The notes beneath the pieces are model-generated. The model was given only the letters and a program-made list of their open reading frames with translations, did no database searches and was not told the origin of the DNA. The position numbers and the translations under genes are program-made. A stretch of 64,000 nt of DNA from Lutraria lutraria (lineage: Eukaryota; Mollusca; Bivalvia; Venerida; Mactridae): positions 17,204,386-17,268,385 of the forward strand of contig OZ026839.1 of assembly GCA_964023205.1 (NCBI GenBank). Direction: 5' to 3'. Positions 62,101-64,000 of the stretch are shown piece by piece (within the stretch, counting starts at the first letter, position 1; each line of letters opens with the position of its first letter).

Positions 62101-62666
62101 ATCCTAATCATATTTACAATGAATGTGTATGACCTTATAGTTTTGGATATTGTAAGTTATGGGTGGAATCAGACCACAACTTCAAGAGTTATGGACCCTT
62201 GGATTAGAAAATTTCCTACGTTTTAGCTTGTTTAACAGTAGTATACCTTCATTGTTGGTTTTGATCTCAAAATCTACGTAAAAATGAGTTTTACGAGATG
62301 GAAACTATATTACCTGGTCATTGATTATTGGCCTTGGTTCTCAGGTGAGCGATAAAGGGCCAATGTGGCCCTCTTGTATGAGAAAGTAGGCAGTTGCTTA
62401 AGGAAGATGGGAGTCTAGTACTGGTTCTTCCCAGGAACGATGGTTAGATGAACTGTCCACCTCATATGACTCTAACTGACGTAAAGGGGCTTAAAAATCA
62501 AATAAACAAAGGATTTTGAAGGATTTTAGAAATAATATATATTTTATTTCAGTTTCTACTGATGGGAATATTACGTGTTGTTGGTCTATTTTATCTTGCT
62601 AGTTTTGACAGCATTGTGCTAAAATGCAAGAAGGAGAGAGAGGAAGGCAAATTGAAGTCTAGTTAA
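38025..62666 (+). CDS. KDSR: 3-ketodihydrosphingosine reductase, nine coding exons
   Basis: NADPH-dependent short-chain dehydrogenase that reduces 3-ketodihydrosphingosine to dihydrosphingosine on the cytosolic face of the ER. Joined exons: 38025-38129, 40889-40978, 44021-44140, 47090-47185, 49785-49976, 51545-51628, 52707-52790, 60824-60925, 62553-62666. They give 328 residues (vertebrate KDSR about 332). Visible: N-terminal membrane segment (residues 1-19), cofactor motif TGGSSGIG (37-44), NSAG (118-121), catalytic Asn143, Ser170, Tyr184 and Lys188 (YSGSK), the family stretch AYPPDTDTPGF (212-222), and a hydrophobic C-terminal segment followed by a basic tail ending KLKSS, a KXKXX-type ER retrieval signal. 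All eight introns have GT..AG ends and phase 0. The start is the Met giving the family's N-terminal hydrophobic helix; the frame is open 41 codons further upstream but that part is not KDSR-like. No AATAAA was seen just after the stop. Confidence 0.95.
38130..39976 (+). other. KDSR intron 1, 5' part
   Basis: Unique-looking DNA. It contains a 103-codon open frame (38579-38890) without recognisable similarity and several GTCTGAC/GTCAGAC words between 38490 and 38660. Neither is convincing as a gene. Confidence 0.4.
39977..40140. mobile_element. 150-bp palindromic MITE in KDSR intron 1
   Basis: The element 39984-40133 is nearly all one hairpin: arms containing TCTTCTTACAGACGCTAAGA and TTAGATAAACAACCA are repeated inverted, with a 20-bp GC-rich loop (CGAGGCGAAGCCGAGG). 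It is flanked by the 7-bp direct repeat TACGAGT (39977-39983 and 40134-40140). No coding capacity. Confidence 0.85.
40141..40888 (+). other. KDSR intron 1, 3' part
   Basis: AT-rich, nothing recognised before the acceptor TCATTAG|GTG. Confidence 0.5.
40889..40978 (+). CDS. KDSR: KDSR coding exon 2
   Basis: Residues 36-65, VTGGSSGIGKAIAV...ILARNK: the Rossmann-fold cofactor loop and second beta strand. Phase 0 at both ends; donor AAG|GTATTT. Confidence 0.95.
41120..42160. repeat. AT-rich minisatellite tract in intron 2, left part
   Basis: Irregular repeats of TATAATTGTCAAGTATATAG and TTGACATGTATAT run from about 41125, are interrupted by the element at 41247-41910, and continue to 42160. Confidence 0.85.
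41247..41910. mobile_element. Non-autonomous DNA transposon, CAGGGCTCGACATTAAC ends
   Basis: Inverted ends CAGGGCTCGACATTAAC and GTTAATGTCGAGCCCTG bound 664 bp inserted in the AT-rich minisatellite. (G)TAGAT occurs on both sides as a possible target duplication of 5-6 bp. The interior is GC-richer and holds only short frames; CGGACAAG/TGGACAAGT words recur near both ends. CAGGG termini suggest hAT, but hAT makes 8-bp duplications, so the superfamily is open. Confidence 0.8.
42161..43292. mobile_element. Self-nested Tigger/mariner-like MITE pair in intron 2
   Basis: Two left ends (CAGTTGAAACTCATTATATC at 42161; CAGTCGAAACTCATTATATC at 42417) and two right ends (CGAGTTTTGACTG ending 43066; CGAGTTTCGACTG ending 43292) occur in the order L-L-R-R. 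The inner copy 42417-43066 is flanked by TA on both sides. The outer copy is 42161-42415 plus 43069-43292. Both share TTATATCGAA repeats. No transposase ORF. TA duplication and the terminal style fit Tc1/mariner or Tigger non-autonomous elements. Confidence 0.75.
43293..43512. repeat. 35-bp minisatellite, right part of the intron 2 tract
   Basis: Four near-perfect units of GATTGAATTGTCAAGTATAT plus AGTTGACATGTATAT. It is the continuation of the same tract seen before 42160. Confidence 0.9.
43547..43745. repeat. Short dispersed MITE-like repeat, copy 2
   Basis: Related to 16224-16402: CCCTACCCATAG near the left, CTCTGGGTAGGGTTACCCC at the right, with a similar interior. Confidence 0.6.
44021..44140 (+). 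CDS. KDSR: KDSR coding exon 3
   Basis: Residues 66-105, LRLEEAKTEIQQKL..., CISVDLSTNYDDVKKAVTE: the helix and strand after the cofactor site, matching the vertebrate CISVDVS segment. Acceptor TTACAG|CTC, donor GAG|GTTTGT, phase 0. Confidence 0.95.
44219..44335. repeat. Dispersed repeat with GTCAGGGAA words
   Basis: CAGGGTGTCCACGGTCAGGG is followed by at least five more GTCAGGGAA words. It resembles the end of a known-style non-autonomous element (CAGGGTGTCC terminus); the other end was not found. Confidence 0.5.
44813..45983. mobile_element. 'TTTTAGCTCAC...GGCCCTCTTGTT' element, interior type 1, copy 1
   Basis: Starts TTTTAGCTCACATGTCAC (own hairpin with GTGACAAAGTGAGCT), then TCCGGCGTCGTGCG. 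It ends GTGAGCGATATAGGGCCATC and TTGGCCCTCTTGT, another hairpin. The interior is about eight diverged tandem units of about 110 bp (GTCACTGTTTTGAT, AAACTTTGTCAGAATGTTTG, GGGTCAAAAACTAGGTCAC). The ORFs inside are unit artefacts. Lies in KDSR intron 3. Confidence 0.8.
46220..46575. repeat. Fragment of the same family, interior type 3
   Basis: Two units with TCTTGTCC.AAACCAC.AGGCCTAG, ATATGTAGCATT and GACCTCTAC, matching the interior of the element at 57335-59402. Termini are missing. Confidence 0.7.
46590..46990 (+). pseudogene. Non-LTR retrotransposon 3' end
   Basis: Frame 46596-46802 encodes DDEFNFICKCQCFNYIRKLY then YVRPSMHKHIELFNC, the recognisable post-RT C-terminal pattern of CR1/jockey-type ORF2 ('DE.HF...C..y..lR'). 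It is followed by a 3' UTR with AATAAAG and a TCTGTTCTGTTC microsatellite-like tail near 46970-46985. 5'-truncated. Confidence 0.65.
47090..47185 (+). CDS. KDSR: KDSR coding exon 4
   Basis: Residues 106-137, AEEKLGPVFMLVNSAGTSVS and on to DANDFK: contains the NSAG motif after the fourth strand. Phe replaces the Asp of vertebrate GPVDMLVN. Acceptor TTGACAG|GCT, donor AAG|GTAGCT, phase 0. Confidence 0.95.
47297..47502. repeat. CACATTACATTAC tandem repeat in intron 4
   Basis: Roughly 16-bp units of ATCACATTACATTACT, with CTGTCAC/CTATCAC variants. It resumes at about 48764-48790, showing that 47503-48760 was inserted into the array. Confidence 0.9.
47501..48763. mobile_element. TAGGGCTGTGG-ended element, inserted in the tandem repeat and itself interrupted
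   Basis: Left end TAGGGCTGTGGATTG; right end ACTCGCCACAGATCTA, a mutated inverse. TATCACATTA lies on both sides but may reflect the satellite period rather than a true duplication. The middle is occupied by a second element (47881-48712). Confidence 0.6.
47881..48712. mobile_element. 'TTTTAGCTCAC' element, interior type 2, copy 1
   Basis: Starts TTTTTAGCTCACAGC with GTCCGGCGTC and ends CTCAGGTGAGCGATA without the usual GGCCCTCTTGTT, so the 3' end is truncated. Interior: about four or five units of about 170 bp with TTTAGCTTGTTTACACTCTA, GCGCC.TCATTTATTCACC and ATGGGCGGAATCGGACC. Confidence 0.75.
48836..49612. mobile_element. Dispersed element, ATGCCCCT/AGGGGCAT ends
   Basis: Begins ACAAGATGTGTTCATGAAAC then ACAATGCCCC; ends ATATGCCCCCTATC...AGGGGCATAA. 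The interior repeats AAACAAAGG.CAATAACTCTG and AAAATGATC.AATCA segments. It includes an (AGT)n microsatellite at 49363-49385. Confidence 0.6.
49785..49976 (+). CDS. KDSR: KDSR coding exon 5 (catalytic)
   Basis: Residues 138-201. Holds catalytic Asn143, Ser170 (IVFLSSQAGQ) and the Tyr184-X3-Lys188 pair (AYSGSKFALRG). Acceptor TTTGTAG|AAA, donor GAG|GTATGC, phase 0. Confidence 0.97.
50120..50975. repeat. 16-bp tandem repeat with higher-order structure, intron 5
   Basis: Dozens of CATATAGTCACATGGT units with GTTC/GGTC and TTTAG/ATAG variants. Longer blocks holding CATATACAATGTAGTC and GCAGGTACACGCTTTTAGTC recur three times, roughly 210-240 bp apart, as a higher-order unit. Confidence 0.95.
50976..51544 (+). 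other. KDSR intron 5, 3' part
   Basis: Unique AT-rich DNA, no element recognised, ending in acceptor GATTTCAG|ATG. Confidence 0.5.
51545..51628 (+). CDS. KDSR: KDSR coding exon 6
   Basis: Residues 202-229, MTPHNIRVTVAYPPDTDTPG then FQHELQGK: the strongly conserved PPDTDTPGF stretch of KDSR. Donor AAG|GTAATA, phase 0. Confidence 0.97.
51629..52330. repeat. 35-bp tandem repeat starting at the exon 6 splice donor
   Basis: About 20 units of ATATAAGATACTTGATGGAT plus CTATTATATTTCATG. The first unit begins at the donor itself (GTAATATAAGATACTTAATGG). A variant unit with TTCATAGATCTATTG recurs at regular multi-unit spacing. Confidence 0.97.
52707..52790 (+). CDS. KDSR: KDSR coding exon 7
   Basis: Residues 230-257, PRETQLISETAGLLDPKVVA then TTILEDSL, matching vertebrate LETRLISET...PEQVA. 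Acceptor TTTTTCAG|CCA; donor TTG|GTGAGT, which is also the first unit of the adjoining minisatellite. Confidence 0.95.
52791..53570 (+). repeat. 18-bp minisatellite made of splice-donor-like units
   Basis: About 43 units of GTGAGTTGTGTTTGCTAT begin exactly at the intron 7 donor. About 30 units keep GTGAGT; about 10 have TTGAGT. The 18-bp period keeps the frame open: the KDSR frame continues through about 156 codons to a stop at 53259-53261, after a 1-bp deletion near 53250. Confidence 0.98.
53865..55727. mobile_element. 'TTTTAGCTCAC' family, interior type 1, copy 2 (partly duplicated)
   Basis: The 5' terminus is missing or replaced: it starts AGGATCAGTCTCCGTTCGGC, and a second start-like block (TCAGTCTTTGTCCGGCATCG) is at about 54055. 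The 3' end GTGAGCGATATAGGGCCATC and TTGGCCCTCTTGT is intact. Interior units are close to those of 44813-45983, with one block of several units repeated, so the copy is longer. Confidence 0.75.
55980..56085. repeat. ATCGTATCG-rich end of a dispersed element
   Basis: Repeated TATCGTA/CGTATCG words end in GATCTGTATCAGGACAGCCC. CAGCCCTA resembles the inverse of the TAGGGCTG end seen at 47501. Partner end not found. Confidence 0.4.
56090..56560. repeat. Dispersed element with two internal units
   Basis: Two diverged units of about 250 bp share ATGAAATTTTGTGT, GGTAGCTTACAT and GTCA.GGTCACTGTT. It ends AAACCTGGTTTCGTGGCACT then GCTGCGTTTCTTGTTATA. Probably non-autonomous; no gene. Confidence 0.5.
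56561..57334 (+). other. Intron 7 segment with another dispersed repeat
   Basis: AATCCAAACATTTTCACAGG and AGTTACCCCTATTG (about 56850-56930) recurs diverged at about 60515-60575. The rest is unassigned AT-rich DNA. Confidence 0.45.
57335..59402. mobile_element. 'TTTTAGCTCAC...GGCCCTCTTGTT' element, interior type 3
   Basis: Both ends present: TTTTTAGCTCACCAGAGCAC with an inverse GTGCTCAGGGTGAGC, then CGTCGTGCGTCG; and CTCCTGGTGAGC then ATAGGGCCATCATGGCCCTC. The interior is about 11 tandem units of about 160 bp with CTTCTCCGAAACCACAAGGC, ATATTTGGTATGTAGCATTG and GCCCCGGGGGTCACTTGATT. Alternating unit subtypes (CCCCGGGGGTCAC or CCCTGGGGTTTATT) show multi-unit duplication. Confidence 0.85.
59403..60823 (+). 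other. KDSR intron 7, 3' part
   Basis: Mostly unique AT-rich DNA with a repeat fragment at about 60515-60575 (see 56561). No gene seen. Ends in acceptor TTTACAG|AAA. Confidence 0.45.
60824..60925 (+). CDS. KDSR: KDSR coding exon 8
   Basis: Residues 258-291, KGEFTSYQGLDGWLLANISS then GMSPATSLPRLILQ, matching vertebrate 'GSDGYMLSALTCGMAPVTS'. Donor CAG|GTATGT, phase 0. Confidence 0.95.
61265..61345 (+). repeat. tRNA-derived SINE head in intron 8
   Basis: GCCTCCGTGGTTGAGTGTTA then AGGTTGCTGACTACAAATCA resembles a tRNA-Ser/Leu-like A-box half, and GATTGAGGGTCCGCTAC is a mutated B box. It is only a head fragment: the next element begins directly after it. Not a functional tRNA. Confidence 0.55.
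61351..62377. mobile_element. 'TTAGCTCAC...GGCCCTCTTGT' element, interior type 2, copy 2
   Basis: Ends: TTAGCTCACCTGATTCATCA with inverse GGTGAGC, and CAGGTGAGCGATAAAGGGCC then TGTGGCCCTCTTGT. Interior: about five units of about 170 bp nearly identical to those of 47881-48712. Repetitive frames at 61720-62041 are unit artefacts. Confidence 0.85.
62553..62666 (+). CDS. KDSR: KDSR coding exon 9 and stop
   Basis: Residues 292-328, FLLMGILRVVGLFYLASFDS then IVLKCKK and the tail EREEGKLKSS, stop TAA at 62664-62666. Corresponds to vertebrate 'MGLFR..ALFYLGSFDSIV'. The KLKSS end fits a KXKXX ER-retrieval signal. Acceptor TTATTTCAG|TTT. Confidence 0.95.
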   Translation, partial: FLLMGILRVVGLFYLASFDSIVLKCKKEREEGKLKSS

Positions 62667-62829
62667 AGTTGGTGTATGTTTATTAATTAGGCCAGACAAT
62701 ATAGATATATCAAAAGTTACCAGACCAACCCTCGGCGGCACAGACCCTAAACATTCTAATGGCAATATCCAAAGTATGAAAATATTCAGGAATAATATCT
62801 TGTATTCCTATCAAAAGTGTGTTAACTGT

Positions 62830-63955
62830 GTTAACTAGACTTTCTATTGTTTGTACCTGTCATTTAAACCTTTCTAGTGTTTGTACCTGTCATTTAAACC
62901 TTTCTAGTTTTTGTACCTATCATTTAAACCTTTCTAGTTTTTGTACCTATCATTTAAACCTTAAACAGTGACATGTAGAAACAACTCTGTTAGCTAGACT
63001 TTCTAGTGTTTGTACCTGTCATTAAAACCTTTCTAGTGTTTGAACCTATCATTTAAACCTTTCTAGTTTTTGTACCTATCATTTAAACCTTAAACAGTGA
63101 CATGTAGAAACAACTCTGTTAGCTAGACTTTCTAGTGTTTGTACCTGTCATTAAAACCTTTCTAGTGTTTGTACCTGTCATTTAAACCTTTCTAGTTTTT
63201 GTACCTATCATTTAAACCTTAAACAGTGACATGTAGAAACAACTCTGTTAGCTAGACTTTCTAGTGTTTGTACCTGTCATTAAAACCTTTCTAGTGTTTG
63301 AACCTATCATTTAAACCTTACACAGTGACAAATAGAAACAACTCTGTTAGCTAGACTTTCTAGTGTTTGTACCTGTCATTTAAACCTTTCTAGTGTTTGT
63401 ACCTATCATTTAAACCTTACACAGTGACAAATAGAAACAACTCTGTTAGCTAGACTTTCTAGTGTTTGAACCTTTCACTTAAACCTTTCTAGTGTTTGTA
63501 CCTATCATTTAAACCTTACACAGTGACAAATAGAAACAACTCTGTTAGCTAGACTTTCTAGTGTTTGTACCTGTCATTTAAACCTTTCTAGTGTTTGTAC
63601 CTATCATTTAAACCTTAAACAGTGACAAATAGAAACAACTCTGTTAGCTAGACTTTCTAGTGTTTGAACCTTTCATTTAAAACTTTCTAGTGTTTGTACC
63701 TGTCATTTAAACCTTACACAGTGACAAATAGAAACAACTCTGTTAGCTAGACTTTCTAGTGTTTGAACCTTTCATTTAAAACTTTCTAGTGTTTGTACCT
63801 GTCATTTAAACCTTACACAGTGACAAATAGAAACAACTCTATTAACTAGACTTTGTAGTGTTTGAACCTATCATTTAAAACTTTCTAGTGTTTGTACCTG
63901 TCATTTAAACCTTACACAGTGACATGTAGAAACAACTCTATTAACTAGACTTTGG
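62830..63955. repeat. 30-bp tandem repeat with higher-order units, downstream of KDSR
   Basis: 30-bp units TTTCTAGTGTTTGTACCTGT plus CATTTAAACC are grouped in twos or threes and separated by CAGTGACA and GAAACAACTCTGTTAGCTAG blocks, giving a higher-order period of roughly 110-140 bp repeated about nine times. It starts about 160 bp after the KDSR stop, so it may be transcribed as 3' UTR. Confidence 0.95.
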
Positions 63956-64000
63956 GGACTATATGGGGGTCACTTTGTCTGTCGGTTGGACAATCTGTCC
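63956..64000. repeat. Start of a further dispersed element, cut by the window edge
   Basis: GTCACTTTGTCTGTCGGTTG is similar to GTCATTTTGTCTGTCTGTCC at 53802, which precedes the element at 53865. Confidence 0.4.

Overview
The window is AT-rich, intron-rich animal DNA crowded with tandem repeats and transposon remnants. Abundant elements with 'ttttagctcac...ggccctcttgtt' ends, tRNA-derived SINE remnants and a CpeT-like secreted protein suggest a mollusc, most likely a bivalve. That is inference, since no species marker is present.

Only two host genes are supported. The main one is a complete + strand gene for 3-ketodihydrosphingosine reductase (KDSR, second step of de novo sphingolipid synthesis) in nine coding exons, 38025-62666. 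Every exon junction is a GT..AG boundary in phase 0 and the joined product is 328 residues. The other is the first coding exon of a minus-strand gene (7466-8008) for a secreted CpcT/CpeT-like protein; its downstream exon(s) were not found.

Layout: 1-7400 is mostly featureless, with a tRNA-like SINE and short tandem repeats. 7466-8008 is the CpeT-like exon. 9411-10980 is a 33-bp satellite. 11000-19500 holds dispersed duplications, MITE/foldback elements and a non-LTR fragment. 20541-23979 is a 37-bp satellite of about 93 units. 25341-29117 is a broken Ty3/gypsy retrotransposon (minus strand). 29868-34716 is a long-TIR DNA transposon flanked by the 5-bp duplication GTTAT, with CACTGTG ends and a second inverted-repeat element nested in its left arm. 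35500-38024 is KDSR upstream DNA with a GTTCATGAAC cluster and a hammerhead-like motif. 38025-62666 is KDSR, whose introns carry most of the remaining repeats. 62830-63955 is a tandem array downstream of KDSR.

Most notable observations: (a) the intron 7 splice donor of KDSR is the first unit of an 18-bp minisatellite that repeats GTGAGT about 30 times; (b) the 4.8-kb element has Transib/RAG-like termini; (c) one abundant intronic repeat family shares its ends but carries three different internal tandem repeats.
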